From assembly GCA_002316795.1 (NCBI GenBank), contig DCEE01000059.1, forward strand, positions 13,847-77,846: DNA of 64,000 nucleotides. The letters run 5' to 3'. The DNA comes from Synergistaceae bacterium UBA1037. GTDB lineage: Bacteria > Synergistota > Synergistia > Synergistales > Synergistaceae. Below, piece after piece: positions 27,844-37,349 of the stretch. Positions within the stretch are counted from its first letter, which is position 1, and each line of letters opens with the position of its first letter. A program made the translations under genes and the position numbers. The notes below the pieces were generated by a model, which saw only the letters and a list, made by a program, of their open reading frames with translations, was not told where the DNA came from and made no database searches.

Positions 27844-28533
27844 ATGGAAGATAAAAGACTGGAGCACGTAGGGATAATAATGGACGGAAACCGCCGCTGG
27901 GCAAGATCCCGGGGACTTCCCGCGATACTTGGACACAGGGAGGGGGTAAAGGCCGTCGAGAGAACTCTCACAGCAGCGAAAGAGCTTGGAATACCCTGCG
28001 TATCCCTTTACGCCTTTTCAACTGAGAACTGGAAGAGGCCAAAAGCTGAAGTGCTGGGCCTTATGGGACTGCTCAAATACTACATGAAACTTAAGCTTGA
28101 AGAGCTCAACAGGGAAAATGCAAGGGTCAGGTTCGCGGGCAACCTCTCTGCCCTTTCTGAGGATATCAGGGAAATACTTTCGGATGCAGAAGAAAAGACG
28201 AGGAACAACGATTCGATGCAGCTGGTAGTATGCCTGAATTACGGCGGAAGACAGGAGATACTGGACGCCGTCAGCCGGATGATCGAAGAGGGGGTCTCGC
28301 AGCCCGTCACCGAAGAGGTCTTCCGCAAATATCTCTACCTGCCGGACATCCCGGACCCGGACCTCCTGATAAGGACCAGCGGAGAACTGAGGATGAGCAA
28401 TTTCTGGCTTTGGCAGGGAAGCTACAGCGAATATTATTTTACTGATAAATTTTGGCCCGACTTCGGCAGACAGGATCTTGAAATGGCTGTAGCCGACTTC
28501 TACAGGAGGGAAAGAAGATATGGCAAATCATAA
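27844..28533 (+). CDS. uppS: Undecaprenyl diphosphate synthase (cis-prenyltransferase)
   Basis: Condenses isopentenyl diphosphate onto farnesyl diphosphate to make the C55 carrier for cell-wall and surface glycans. The 229 residues include IIMDGNRRWARSRG with catalytic D14, LYAFSTENWKRP, and the C-terminal DPDLLIRTSGELRMSNFWLWQ. The next gene, cdsA, overlaps its end by 14 bases. The order uppS-cdsA-dxr-rseP is common in bacteria. Confidence 0.97.
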   Translation: MEDKRLEHVGIIMDGNRRWARSRGLPAILGHREGVKAVERTLTAAKELGIPCVSLYAFSTENWKRPKAEVLGLMGLLKYYMKLKLEELNRENARVRFAGNLSALSEDIREILSDAEEKTRNNDSMQLVVCLNYGGRQEILDAVSRMIEEGVSQPVTEEVFRKYLYLPDIPDPDLLIRTSGELRMSNFWLWQGSYSEYYFTDKFWPDFGRQDLEMAVADFYRRERRYGKS

Positions 28534-29350
28534 TAATTTTCTGTCATCGATACCAGATCTGCCACTGAGAGCTTTCAGCAGCATCTTCATAGTACTTATA
28601 ATACTGGGCGGGATAATAAAGGGCGGACATTTCTGGAACTCGGTGGTCTTTATAGTTGCCATGCTCTCGCTCTGGGAATTCTACAGGCTTCTTTCCACAA
28701 AGCATGACATTTCGCCCTGGCTGATAATGCTCTCGGGAGCCTTCATACTGATCGGAGCCTCTTCAGAAATGAGCCTTACAGCTATACTATGCTCGATCTC
28801 TGCAATAGTCTTCGTTGCGCTTTTTCTTGAGGTGGTGCGGCGTCAGGTCAGCGGAGAGAGCTTTGCCCTTGAAAATATGGGAGCTACGATAGTCGGCATC
28901 GCATATGTAATCCTCCCCTGGTCCTTCATGATAATCATCCGATCCAGGGAGCTGGGATCGCTCTTTTTGATGACCCTCTTCTTCTGTACCTGGAGCTGCG
29001 ACGTGGCGGCCTATATCGTAGGGAGCCGTCTCGGGAGAAATCTGCTCTGTGAGAGGATCAGCCCAAAAAAGACCTGGGAAGGGTTCTTCGGCGGAGCTGC
29101 CGCAAGCCTGGTATGCGGAGGATTTCTGGCCCTCATATTCTCATTCCCGCCCCTTCCCCTTCTTTTGATGGGACTCCTTTGCGGGATCGCGGGGCAGCTG
29201 GGCGATCTGGGAGAATCCGTTTTGAAGAGGGAAGCGAAGGTCAAGGACACAGGATCATTGATCCCCGGACACGGCGGACTTTTGGACAGGTTCGACAGCA
29301 TCCTTGTCAACGGGACCCTGGCTTTCGTAATATTTGAACTGATAGGCTGA
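28520..29350 (+). CDS. cdsA: Phosphatidate cytidylyltransferase (CDP-diglyceride synthase)
   Basis: Makes CDP-diacylglycerol from phosphatidate and CTP at the inner membrane. The 276 residues include about seven or eight hydrophobic segments and the signature region near the C-terminus: KKTWEGFFGG, then GDLGESVLKREAKVKD and the block GSLIPGHGGLLDRFDS. The ATG lies inside the end of uppS. Confidence 0.95.
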   Translation: MANHNNFLSSIPDLPLRAFSSIFIVLIILGGIIKGGHFWNSVVFIVAMLSLWEFYRLLSTKHDISPWLIMLSGAFILIGASSEMSLTAILCSISAIVFVALFLEVVRRQVSGESFALENMGATIVGIAYVILPWSFMIIIRSRELGSLFLMTLFFCTWSCDVAAYIVGSRLGRNLLCERISPKKTWEGFFGGAAASLVCGGFLALIFSFPPLPLLLMGLLCGIAGQLGDLGESVLKREAKVKDTGSLIPGHGGLLDRFDSILVNGTLAFVIFELIG

Positions 29351-29354
29351 AACG

Positions 29355-30524
29355 GTGAGTAATTTACCAAAGATCAGAGTCGCTGTCATAGGTGCGACGG
29401 GGAGCGTAGGCGAGGCAGTTTTAGATATTTGCGGACGTTTCCCGGAGCGATTTGAGATAGTAGCTTTAGCTGCAAAAAGCAATGAAGCAAAGCTGACAGA
29501 ACTTGCTTCGGTCCACAAGGCCAGGACTCTTTGCCTCACTGAACCGCATGCGGCCGCCTTCAAAGCTGACGGATACAATTGCCTCACCGGCATTGACGCG
29601 CTTTCCCTTATTGCATCGGATCCCGACATAGACCACGTCGTATTCGCATCATCCGGAGTGACTGCGATAAAGGCCCTTCAGACCGCTCTCAGAGAGGACA
29701 AGGATGTTTCGCTGGCAAACAAGGAGAGCATCGTCGTCGCAGGTCCGTGGGTAATGCCGCTTATTAAGCGGAAAGACCAGCTGAGACCTGTGGACAGCGA
29801 ACACAGCGCTGTCTGGCAGTGCCTCAGGGAAGACAAGAAGCCTGAAATAAAAAAGATATGGATTACCGCATCCGGAGGCCCTTTCAGGGACCACACCAGA
29901 GAGATGCTTGAAAAAGTAACGCCTGAAGAGACTCTTTCACACCCTGTCTGGAAAATGGGCCCGAAAATCACGGTCGACAGTGCTACGCTTATGAACAAAG
30001 GCATCGAGTGCATCGAAGCCATGCAGCTTTTCGGCCTTCCTGCAGAAAAGGTCAGCGCACTCATACATCCCAGATCACAGGTACACGGTGTGGTCCTCTT
30101 CTTTGACGGAACGATGAAAATGCTCGTCTCGCCTCCGGATATGCGCCTCCCGGCCGCAGCAGCCCTTGCCTGGCCCGACAGGCTTGACCTGGTCAGTTCA
30201 GGTCTTGGCTTTATAGATCCGGAAAAGTGGGATCTTTCCTTTCGGGAAATTGACGGTTCCCTTTTTCCATGTTTTGGTATAGCCTGCAGGGCAGGAGAGA
30301 TGGGGGGAGCTTACCCCTCCCTGCTTGTGGGAGCCGATGAAGCTGCGGTCAGTGCGTTCCTTGAGGGAATGATCCCCTTCACCGCGATACCGAAAATAAT
30401 CGAAGAGACTCTCTCCGGATCCAGGTCGGGCCCCCCCGCATCGCTGGATGAGGCTGTCAGCCTGGTCGGCGAAGGGGAAGCAGCGGCGTGGAGGCTATGC
30501 AAAAACTGGAGGAATGGCAATTGA
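29355..30524 (+). CDS. dxr: 1-deoxy-D-xylulose-5-phosphate reductoisomerase
   Basis: Second step of the MEP isoprenoid pathway, converting DXP to MEP with NADPH; the fosmidomycin target. The 389 residues show the NADPH-binding GATGSVGEAV (13-22), ANKESIVVAG, DSEHSAVWQCL and the metal/substrate region ITASGGPFRD, with LIHPRSQVHG near the middle. The start is GTG at 29355, four bases after the cdsA stop. dxs (58942), ispG (31585), ispA (57923) and uppS in this window complete much of the route to undecaprenyl diphosphate. Confidence 0.96.
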   Translation: MSNLPKIRVAVIGATGSVGEAVLDICGRFPERFEIVALAAKSNEAKLTELASVHKARTLCLTEPHAAAFKADGYNCLTGIDALSLIASDPDIDHVVFASSGVTAIKALQTALREDKDVSLANKESIVVAGPWVMPLIKRKDQLRPVDSEHSAVWQCLREDKKPEIKKIWITASGGPFRDHTREMLEKVTPEETLSHPVWKMGPKITVDSATLMNKGIECIEAMQLFGLPAEKVSALIHPRSQVHGVVLFFDGTMKMLVSPPDMRLPAAAALAWPDRLDLVSSGLGFIDPEKWDLSFREIDGSLFPCFGIACRAGEMGGAYPSLLVGADEAAVSAFLEGMIPFTAIPKIIEETLSGSRSGPPASLDEAVSLVGEGEAAAWRLCKNWRNGN

Positions 30525-31567
30525 TAAGTCTCGTTTCTTTTCTGATAGTAATTTCCATCTGTGTAATTTCCCATGAAGGGGGACATTACCTCTCCGCCCG
30601 CTGGAGGAACGTCCTCATACATGAATTTTCATTTGGTATGGGACCCTCGCTCTGGAGCAGGCAAAAGGGCGAGACTCTCTGGTCGCTCAGGGCTTTCCCG
30701 ATAGGCGGGTTCGTCAAGCTCGAGGGAGAGGACTCTTCGGAAGAAGATCCAAAGCCTGAAGGTTACGACCCTGCCCGCTCACTCTCATCAAAAAAACCAT
30801 GGGAGAGACTCCTGGTGCTCGCCTCCGGTGCGACCGTAAACCTTATACTGGCATGGCTTCTCACTGCCGCCCTTCTTGCCGGACACGGAATAATGGATCT
30901 TGACAGGCCTCTAGTAGGGAAAGTAATGGAAGGCACACCAGCCTTTTCTGCCGGGATACAGCCAGGGGACGTTATAAAATCTATAAACGGCAAAGAGCTG
31001 AACAAATGGTCTGATATCAGGGAAACTATACAGGACAAGGATGTGACCGACGACATTTTCCAAATAACGCTCCAGAGGGGCGGCGGAATGATCGGCGTTG
31101 ATGTCGACATCCCCGCCGATCCGGCTCATGGAGGCCGTCTTCTTGGTGTCCAGCCTGGAAGAATAACATATCCCATACATACCGCGCTCCGAAAAAGCCT
31201 TGGGTATTCCTGGGACATGGGCGTAGAGATACTCAAAGGCCTCTGGATGGTGCTTACAAGAAAAGTTCAGTCTGATGTTGTCGGTCCCGTAGGCATAGCA
31301 GTGATGGCCGGTGATGCCCTCAAGCAGGGGATATGGTCCTTTATCGCATTCCTGGGAGTGATAAACCTGCACCTGGGGCTGCTGAACCTTCTGCCTTTCC
31401 CTGCCCTCGACGGGGGGAGGATAATTTTCATACTTGCAGAGATGGCAACAGGAAAGAAAGTCCCGGAAAAATGGGAGGCGCTGATCCACTATGGCGGGTT
31501 CATGATCCTCATCTCCCTCATCATACTGGTCACCGGAAAAGACATCATCAGGCTCTTTTTCAGGTAG
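30521..31567 (+). CDS. rseP: RIP zinc metalloprotease, RseP/SpoIVFB-type site-2 protease
   Basis: Intramembrane protease that cleaves membrane-bound anti-sigma factors or signal-peptide remnants. TM1 contains the HExxH zinc motif as SHEGGHYLSARW. A PDZ domain follows (GKVMEGTPAFSAGIQPGDVI), and the second catalytic motif is NLLPFPALDGGRII. The TTG at 30521 overlaps the dxr stop, has GGAGGA 7 nt upstream, and gives the family's usual short N-terminus before HExxH (348 residues). An in-frame GTG at 30488 or ATG at 30497 are alternatives. Its site after dxr is the classical position. Confidence 0.93.
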   Translation: MISLVSFLIVISICVISHEGGHYLSARWRNVLIHEFSFGMGPSLWSRQKGETLWSLRAFPIGGFVKLEGEDSSEEDPKPEGYDPARSLSSKKPWERLLVLASGATVNLILAWLLTAALLAGHGIMDLDRPLVGKVMEGTPAFSAGIQPGDVIKSINGKELNKWSDIRETIQDKDVTDDIFQITLQRGGGMIGVDVDIPADPAHGGRLLGVQPGRITYPIHTALRKSLGYSWDMGVEILKGLWMVLTRKVQSDVVGPVGIAVMAGDALKQGIWSFIAFLGVINLHLGLLNLLPFPALDGGRIIFILAEMATGKKVPEKWEALIHYGGFMILISLIILVTGKDIIRLFFR

Positions 31568-31584
31568 AGAGGCGGCAGAGACCT

Positions 31585-32631
31585 ATGGGAAGCAGGGAAA
31601 GTGTTGAGATCAAAGGACTTTCAATAGGCGGCAATTCACCCGTGCGCGTCGAGAGCATGATCAAGACACCGCTTTCCGACACAGACGGCTGTGCTGATGA
31701 GTGCGCGGCGCTGGCGAGTGAAGGATGCGAGCTTATAAGGGTATCGCTGCCCGAGCTCGGCCTTGCACCAAACATGAAGGCCCTGAATGAAAGATCGCCT
31801 GTGCCGCTGATGGCTGATATCCATTTCAACCACAGGCTCGCCATAGCCGCCCTCGGATCAGGCTGCGCCTCCATCCGGATAAATCCGGGAAACATGAGCG
31901 ACAAAAAGGGAATTGAAGATGTTATCCGCCTGGCACATGAGATGAGTGCCGTGATCAGGATAGGAGCAAACGGAGGATCCATCAGCGGGGCACAGCTGGA
32001 ACACGCCAAAGGCGACAGGGCTGCTGCCCTCGCTTACGCAGTAGAAGAACAGGTCAGGATACTTCTCGATAACTCTTTTGAAAATATTATCATCTCCGCA
32101 AAATCAAGCTCGGTAACGGAAACAGTGCGGGCAAACTCCATCCTTTCACAGAAATTTCCCTTCCCGCTGCATATCGGCATTACAGAGGCCGGAAGCGGAA
32201 CTTCGGGAATAGTAAAAGGTGCGGCCGGGATATCCCTGATGCTTGCTCAGGGGATCGGTGACACCATCAGGGTAAGTCTGACAGGTCCCTCTATAGATGA
32301 GGTCAGGGTGGGCTACAGCATACTCCGCGCGCTCGAGATCAGGCAGAAAGGCTGCAGCATCATCAGCTGTCCTACCTGCGGACGCAGAAGGATGGACGTC
32401 GTGCGGCTTGTCGAGGAAGTCACCTCACTTCTGCCCGAAGACATAAAGGACGGAACTACGATAGCTGTCATGGGGTGCGAGGTCAACGGCCCCAGAGAGG
32501 CTGCGGGAGCCGATCTCGGCATAGCGGGGACTCCCGATGGATTCGTACTTTTCAGAAAAGGAGTGCCGGTCTGCAATGATACTGCCGAAAACCTTAAGAA
32601 ACGCCTTATCGAAGAGATCGGACGCCTCTGA
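31585..32631 (+). CDS. ispG: 4-hydroxy-3-methylbut-2-en-1-yl diphosphate synthase
   Basis: Fe-S enzyme of the MEP pathway converting MEcPP to HMBPP. From the ATG at 31585 it has 348 residues. It starts with a TIM-barrel half (VRVESMIKTPLSDTD, ADIHFNHRLAIAAL, IRINPGNMS) and ends in the [4Fe-4S] domain with SCPTCGRRRMDV and AVMGCEVNGPREA, supplying three Cys and the conserved Glu region. The open frame extends much further upstream, but that part is out-of-frame sequence over rseP. The start lies 17 bp after rseP. Confidence 0.96.
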   Translation: MGSRESVEIKGLSIGGNSPVRVESMIKTPLSDTDGCADECAALASEGCELIRVSLPELGLAPNMKALNERSPVPLMADIHFNHRLAIAALGSGCASIRINPGNMSDKKGIEDVIRLAHEMSAVIRIGANGGSISGAQLEHAKGDRAAALAYAVEEQVRILLDNSFENIIISAKSSSVTETVRANSILSQKFPFPLHIGITEAGSGTSGIVKGAAGISLMLAQGIGDTIRVSLTGPSIDEVRVGYSILRALEIRQKGCSIISCPTCGRRRMDVVRLVEEVTSLLPEDIKDGTTIAVMGCEVNGPREAAGADLGIAGTPDGFVLFRKGVPVCNDTAENLKKRLIEEIGRL

Positions 32632-32705
32632 TCGCTTATATGCAGAACTTTGATCATCATTACAATAATTTGAACTTGCCACCCCTTTAAGTTGATTTTT
32701 GTTTG

Positions 32706-32714
32706 TGATATAAT
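32706..32714 (+). promoter_or_regulatory. Extended -10 promoter of the arcAB unit
   Basis: TGATATAAT, an extended -10 with perfect TATAAT at 32709-32714, lies in the 219-bp AT-rich gap between ispG and arcA. The -35 region is weak (TTTAAG). It would give an untranslated leader of about 130 nt. No terminator for the ispG block and no leader peptide or operator palindrome was recognised in this gap. Confidence 0.6.
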
Positions 32715-32850
32715 TTTTTAGCGGAGAATACGTTCTTTACAGCCATTCCTATTTTGCATCATATATTTACCCAATACCCGATTACAGCCATATTTTTTTA
32801 AGTTAAGCGACATTGCTTCAATTTATAAAAATTTATTGGGGGGTGTAATA

Positions 32851-34089
32851 ATGTGCCAAGATAAACCATTCTGTGTTTTTTCTGAAACCGGACCGCTTAA
32901 ACAGGTAATGCTCCATCGGCCCGGAAATGAACTCAACAGGCTTACCATCAATAATATGAGTGACCTGCTCTTCGATGATCTGATATGGCTTGAGCAGGCC
33001 CAGCGGGAACACGACGACTTTGCCGACATACTCCGACGAGAAGGATGCGAAGTACTGTATTTCAGCGAATGTCTGGCTGATGTCCTCGAAGACAAGGAAG
33101 TAAGGGAATCACTGATCAAATCAGTTTTTATGCTTGAATGTCTAGACCGGCACCTTTCAGAAGGGCTAACCGAAATCTTTATGGATCTCCCCTCCGCAGA
33201 ACTCTCATCTCACCTCATAAGCGGCTACAGCAAAGAAGAGGCTTCGAAATTATTCAAATCATCCTTAAGTCTTATTTCTAAAGTTGAAAACGGAGGGGAT
33301 TTCGTGATCCACCCCATCCCCAATCTTTATTTCCAGAGAGACCCCGCGATCACCGTCGGATGCGGCATAGTCATCGGGCAGATGACCTACGAAGTGAGAA
33401 GGAGAGAACCTCTCTACTGGAAATACATAACCAACAACCATCCAAGATTCAAGGGAGTCAATGTCATTTTTGGCGATGCTCCCGATGAGATATGGCCTCA
33501 TAAAGTCGAGGGAGGGGATCTTCTCGTCCTTTCTGATCATGCAATGGCAATTGGCGTCAGCCAGAGGACGGCTCCTACGACTGTTCAGCGCATAGGAAAA
33601 AAACTGGCGCTGAACACCCCGATAAGAAAAATATTTGCCTTCGAGATACCGAGGGAACGTTACTGCATGCATCTTGACACTGTTTTTACTATGGTCGATA
33701 AGGACGCTTTCACTATCTTCCCGACCGTGATCAAGGTGCTCAAGGTATGGGAGATGGATTACGACGACAGCGGGACACTCATGTCGGTCAGGCAGGCTCA
33801 CCATTGGAAAGAGGCGATCGCGGCAGAACTTGGCTTCGACAGGATCAGGGTCATCGAAATGAAGGGCAGGGATCAGGCCGAGACAGACAGGGAACAATGG
33901 CACGACGGCTGCAACACGCTGGCAGTCGCTCCGGGCAAGGTGGTCACTTACAACAGAAACCTTATGTCTAACAGACTGCTGAGGGACAACGGCATCGAAG
34001 TGCTCGAACTTAACGGACCTGAACTCGGAAGGGGCAGGGGAGGGCCAAGATGCATGACGATGCCTCTCAACAGAGGCCCGGTAAAATAG
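32851..34089 (+). CDS. arcA: Arginine deiminase
   Basis: Hydrolyses arginine to citrulline and ammonia, first step of the ADI pathway. The 412 residues contain the guanidino-group-modifying-enzyme motifs: the FTRDP block as YFQRDPAITVG, KVEGGDLLVLSD, CMHLDTVFTM (catalytic His) and the C-terminal GRGGPRCMTMPLNR with nucleophile C401. The Thr of FTRDP is replaced by Gln. The ATG at 32851 follows a G6 Shine-Dalgarno by 7 nt. With arcB downstream it allows ATP-yielding arginine fermentation; a carbamate kinase is not in this window. Confidence 0.96.
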   Translation: MCQDKPFCVFSETGPLKQVMLHRPGNELNRLTINNMSDLLFDDLIWLEQAQREHDDFADILRREGCEVLYFSECLADVLEDKEVRESLIKSVFMLECLDRHLSEGLTEIFMDLPSAELSSHLISGYSKEEASKLFKSSLSLISKVENGGDFVIHPIPNLYFQRDPAITVGCGIVIGQMTYEVRRREPLYWKYITNNHPRFKGVNVIFGDAPDEIWPHKVEGGDLLVLSDHAMAIGVSQRTAPTTVQRIGKKLALNTPIRKIFAFEIPRERYCMHLDTVFTMVDKDAFTIFPTVIKVLKVWEMDYDDSGTLMSVRQAHHWKEAIAAELGFDRIRVIEMKGRDQAETDREQWHDGCNTLAVAPGKVVTYNRNLMSNRLLRDNGIEVLELNGPELGRGRGGPRCMTMPLNRGPVK

Positions 34090-34160
34090 CTGATTTATTT
34101 ACGAGCAAACAGAGTTATATTTTCCGCTAATATTTAACTAAAATTCAAGGAGGAGTTTTC

Positions 34161-35114
34161 ATGGCCATCAATCTTCGCAACAGACATCTGCTTTCACTCA
34201 AGCACCACACTCCGCAGGAGATAGAGTATCTTCTGGATCTGTCAGCGGACCTCAAAAATAAAAAACGCGCGGGAATCAAAGGCGATCTGCTTGCCGGCAA
34301 GAGCGTCGCGCTGATATTTGAAAAGCCCTCCACCCGTACACGCTGTGCCTTCACCGTCGCGGCCATAGATGAGGGAGGACACCCCGAATACCTGGGCAAG
34401 AACGATATTCAGCTCGGACACAAGGAAGATGTTGCCGACACCGCGAGGGTACTCGGCCGCATGTTCGACGGGATAGAATTCCGCGGATTCAGCCAGAAGG
34501 TAGTCGAAGACCTTGCCAAGTATTCAGGCGTTCCCGTATGGAACGGACTTACAGATGACTACCATCCTACACAGATCCTTGCAGATTTCCTGACTGTACG
34601 TGAAAATTTTGGCAGGCTGAAGGGGATCAAATTTGTCTATGTCGGTGACGGGCGCAATAATATGGCCAACTCCCTTATGATCGGTGCCGCAAAAATGGGG
34701 ATGCATTTTGTGATCGGTGCCCCTGAGTCACTCTTCCCGGATCCGGCGCTTGTAGAAGAGTGCGAAAAGATGGCAGCGGACTGCGAGTCGGGAGCAACGA
34801 TAGAGATCACCGACGACCCCAAGGCAGCAGTAAAGGGCGCGGATGTCATCTACACCGACGTATGGGCCTCAATGGGCGAGGAAGCAAAGCTCGCGGAGAG
34901 AAAGGCCATCCTGCAGCCATATCAGGTCAATATGGACCTGATCAGGGCAACCGGCAACGATGATGTAATATTCCTGCACTGCCTCCCAGCAGTAAAAGGA
35001 TATGAGGTGACTGAGGAGGTCTTCGAATCACGCCACGGCAGGCAGTTCGATGAAGCTGAGAACCGCATGCACACCATCAAGGCAGTAATGGTCGCCAGCA
35101 TAGGCAACCTGTAG
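34161..35114 (+). CDS. arcB: Ornithine carbamoyltransferase
   Basis: Interconverts citrulline plus phosphate with ornithine plus carbamoyl phosphate. The 317 residues show the carbamoyl-phosphate motif [10 protein letters not shown] (about 55-64), the [11 protein letters not shown] block, and [13 protein letters not shown] near the C-terminus. AAGGAGG lies before the ATG. It follows arcA by 71 bp and is followed by a terminator, so the catabolic role (arcB) is more likely than biosynthetic argF. The two cannot be separated by motif alone. Confidence 0.94.
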   Translation: MAINLRNRHLLSLKHHTPQEIEYLLDLSADLKNKKRAGIKGDLLAGKSVALIFEKPSTRTRCAFTVAAIDEGGHPEYLGKNDIQLGHKEDVADTARVLGRMFDGIEFRGFSQKVVEDLAKYSGVPVWNGLTDDYHPTQILADFLTVRENFGRLKGIKFVYVGDGRNNMANSLMIGAAKMGMHFVIGAPESLFPDPALVEECEKMAADCESGATIEITDDPKAAVKGADVIYTDVWASMGEEAKLAERKAILQPYQVNMDLIRATGNDDVIFLHCLPAVKGYEVTEEVFESRHGRQFDEAENRMHTIKAVMVASIGNL

Positions 35115-35139
35115 TCCTTACTGATTTCCGGAACATCAG

Positions 35140-35175
35140 GCGGAGATCCGGATCCTTTCGGGTCTCCGCTTATTT
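35140..35175 (+). terminator. Probable intrinsic terminator after arcAB
   Basis: GCGGAGATCC (35140-35149) pairs with GGGTCTCCGC (35160-35169) through ten pairs including one G-T, around a 10-nt loop, followed by the T-rich TTATTT. Confidence 0.7.
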
Positions 35176-35197
35176 CTGCCCATTTTGCATTTAGACC

Positions 35198-35226
35198 TTG
35201 ATGCATACTTTATGTTAGAATATAAC
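35198..35226 (+). promoter_or_regulatory. Promoter upstream of nadE
   Basis: TTGATG (35198-35203), 17 bp, TATAAC (35221-35226). Transcription would begin close to the ATG at 35235, which favours a start further downstream at 35271. Confidence 0.6.
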
Positions 35227-35270
35227 GCGTCATAATGAACATCCCAAATAACAAAGCGAGGCGTTGCCGC

Positions 35271-36020
35271 TTGTCTATCTACAGAGACACGACCAAAATT
35301 GCAGACTATCTTACCGGGTGGATAAAAGAGCACATTGAAACAGCAGGGGCAAAAGGTGCTGTGCTGGGCATCAGCGGAGGGATAGATTCCGCTGTCCTGA
35401 CCGGACTTTTATGCCGTTCGATAGGCAAGGACAGAGTGATGGGCGTTATTATGCCCTGCCACAGCCAGCCCGTTGATGAGGAATACGCTCTTGAGCTGGC
35501 CGCGGCATTCGGCATTAAAACATATAAAGCGGACCTGACAGAGGCCTACGACCGCCTGGTCTCTTCCATAACGGCCAACGGCCTTGAACTTTGCACACTC
35601 CCCGCAGCAAACATAAAGCCAAGGCTGAGGATGACCACGCTATATGCGATCGGGCAGCAGCACGGGTATCTGGTATGCGGCGGCGGCAACAGAGATGAGA
35701 TAATGTACGGATATTTCACCAAGTACGGTGACTCCGGGGTCGATCTCCTGCCTATGTCCGATCTCCTGAAAGGGGAGGTAAAGGCCCTCGCGCTGCACCT
35801 GGGGGTCCCTCCGGACATAATCAAAAGGCCTCCGACCGCAGGGCTCTGGGAGGGGCAGACTGACGAGTGCGAGATGGGCGTCACTTATGAACAGCTGGAC
35901 AATTATCTGGCAACTGGAGTTGCCGAAGATAAAGTAAGAGAAAAAATAGAAAACGCCATGGCAAGGTCGGAACATAAGAGAAAATTCGCGCCTATGGCCA
36001 GGATACCGAAGGATATATGA
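35271..36020 (+). CDS. nadE: NAD synthase, ammonia-dependent type
   Basis: Amidates nicotinic acid adenine dinucleotide to NAD. It has the PP-loop ATP pyrophosphatase motif LGISGGIDSAVLTGL near the N-terminus. Other blocks are MPCHSQPVDEEYA, CGGGNRDEIMYGYFTKYGD, LLPMSDLLKGEVKALA and KRPPTAGLWEGQTDE. At 249 residues (from TTG 35271) it lacks a glutaminase domain, so it uses free ammonia. The TTG gives the usual SIYRDTTKIADYL beginning and has GAGG upstream. An ATG at 35235 would add 12 residues but sits at the predicted transcription start. Confidence 0.93.
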   Translation: MSIYRDTTKIADYLTGWIKEHIETAGAKGAVLGISGGIDSAVLTGLLCRSIGKDRVMGVIMPCHSQPVDEEYALELAAAFGIKTYKADLTEAYDRLVSSITANGLELCTLPAANIKPRLRMTTLYAIGQQHGYLVCGGGNRDEIMYGYFTKYGDSGVDLLPMSDLLKGEVKALALHLGVPPDIIKRPPTAGLWEGQTDECEMGVTYEQLDNYLATGVAEDKVREKIENAMARSEHKRKFAPMARIPKDI

Positions 36021-36076
36021 ACGATCGCCCCTTTCCGATCAAGGGAGCTTAAAAAGTTGATCATGAGGTGAGTCTT

Positions 36077-36829
36077 TTGTCAGGACATTCAAAATGGGCA
36101 AACATAAAGCATCGCAAAGCAGCACAGGATTCAAAGAAAGGCGTGGCTTTCCAGAAACTGGTCAAAAATGTCATTGCAGCGGCAAAGGCCGGAGGCGGTG
36201 ACCCTAACTCAAACTTCAGGCTTAAGGTCGCCATAGACAGAGCCAGGGCAGGCAATGTGCCTGTCGACAACATCGAAAGAGGGATCAAAAGGGGCACAGG
36301 AGAACTTGACGGAGTGATATTCGAAGAGATCCTTTACGAGGGATACGGACCAAACGGAGTCGCCGTCATGGTCCAGGCCCTGACGGACAACCGGAACAGG
36401 ACAGCCCCCGAAATGCGCTCGCTCTTTACCAAGACAGGCGGCTCGATCGGTGAACTGGGATGCGTCGCATGGAACTTCGACAGAAAAGGGATCATTGGCG
36501 TCACCGGCGACGGGATCGACGAAGAAGAGATAATGATGGCCGCGATCGAGGCCGGAGCTGATGACGTGACCGCCGAAGATGAGGGATATGAGATCACATG
36601 CGACCCTTCGGTCCTCTCGGATGTTGCAGAGGCGCTCAAAAACGCAGGGTACAACGTTGAATCAATAGAGGTCGAGATGGTTCCGAAGAACACAGTCTCG
36701 GTGACCAACAAGGCTGATGCGGCAAAACTCCTCTCTTTGGTAGAGCGTTTCGAGGAGCACGACGACGTTCAGGCGGTCTACGCCAACTTCGACATCCCGG
36801 ACGAGATCCTTGCTGAGATCGACGGCTGA
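36077..36829 (+). CDS. yebC: YebC/PmpR family protein
   Basis: Members bind DNA as regulators or act on the ribosome to relieve stalling. The 250 residues begin with the diagnostic SGHSKWANIKHRKAAQDSKK; YGPNGVAVMV and the C-terminal DDVQAVYANFDIP follow. The TTG at 36077 has GAGGTGAG just upstream; a GTG at 36068 is an alternative. yebC next to ruvCAB is a widely conserved arrangement. Confidence 0.95.
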   Translation: MSGHSKWANIKHRKAAQDSKKGVAFQKLVKNVIAAAKAGGGDPNSNFRLKVAIDRARAGNVPVDNIERGIKRGTGELDGVIFEEILYEGYGPNGVAVMVQALTDNRNRTAPEMRSLFTKTGGSIGELGCVAWNFDRKGIIGVTGDGIDEEEIMMAAIEAGADDVTAEDEGYEITCDPSVLSDVAEALKNAGYNVESIEVEMVPKNTVSVTNKADAAKLLSLVERFEEHDDVQAVYANFDIPDEILAEIDG

Positions 36830-36848
36830 AAACAGAGAACCTAATGGT

Positions 36849-37346
36849 GTGAGAGCCCTGGGCATAGATCCGGGGCTCGGCACTATGGGGTACGGGATAG
36901 TCTCGCAGTTTGGCGACAGACTTGTGTGCGAATGCTACGGGGTCGTCAGGACCCCATCTTCGCTGTCGCTTACCAAGAGGCTTTCGCTGCTTTACGATGA
37001 GCTGAAGGATAGGGCGGGGGAGTATCCTCCTGACATAATAGCTGTAGAAAAGCTTTTCTTCGGAAGAAACATAACAACGGCGGAGATGGTTTGGCAGGCA
37101 AGGGGAGTTATTCTCCTCTTTGCCGCACAGATGGGTCTTGAACCCTACGAACTCAAGCCGTCGGAGGTCAAGCTGGCTGTCTGCGGATACGGAGCCGCGG
37201 AGAAGGGACAGGTCCAGGGCATGGTCGCGAACCTGCTGGGGCTTGAGAAAAACCCGAGCCCGGACGACGCAGCTGACGCCCTGGCCATAGCCATAGCGGG
37301 TCTTTCAATGTCATCTTTCGACAGAAATATACTGAAGGGATACTGA
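36849..37346 (+). CDS. ruvC: Holliday junction endonuclease RuvC
   Basis: Resolves Holliday junctions. The 165 residues from the GTG at 36849 start RALGIDPGLGTMGYG with the first catalytic Asp. The second acidic site is in AVEKLFFGRN, and the last pair in PDDAADALAIA. The GTG start lies 19 bp after yebC; an upstream TTG at 36810 would overlap yebC. Followed by ruvA after 3 bp. Confidence 0.95.
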   Translation: MRALGIDPGLGTMGYGIVSQFGDRLVCECYGVVRTPSSLSLTKRLSLLYDELKDRAGEYPPDIIAVEKLFFGRNITTAEMVWQARGVILLFAAQMGLEPYELKPSEVKLAVCGYGAAEKGQVQGMVANLLGLEKNPSPDDAADALAIAIAGLSMSSFDRNILKGY

Positions 37347-37349
37347 AAA

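Noticed and set aside
31333-31584. Upstream extension of the ispG frame over rseP
   Set aside because: The extension reads the rseP coding region in another frame and is low-complexity in Arg/Pro/Gly. The conserved IspG N-terminus begins at 31585.
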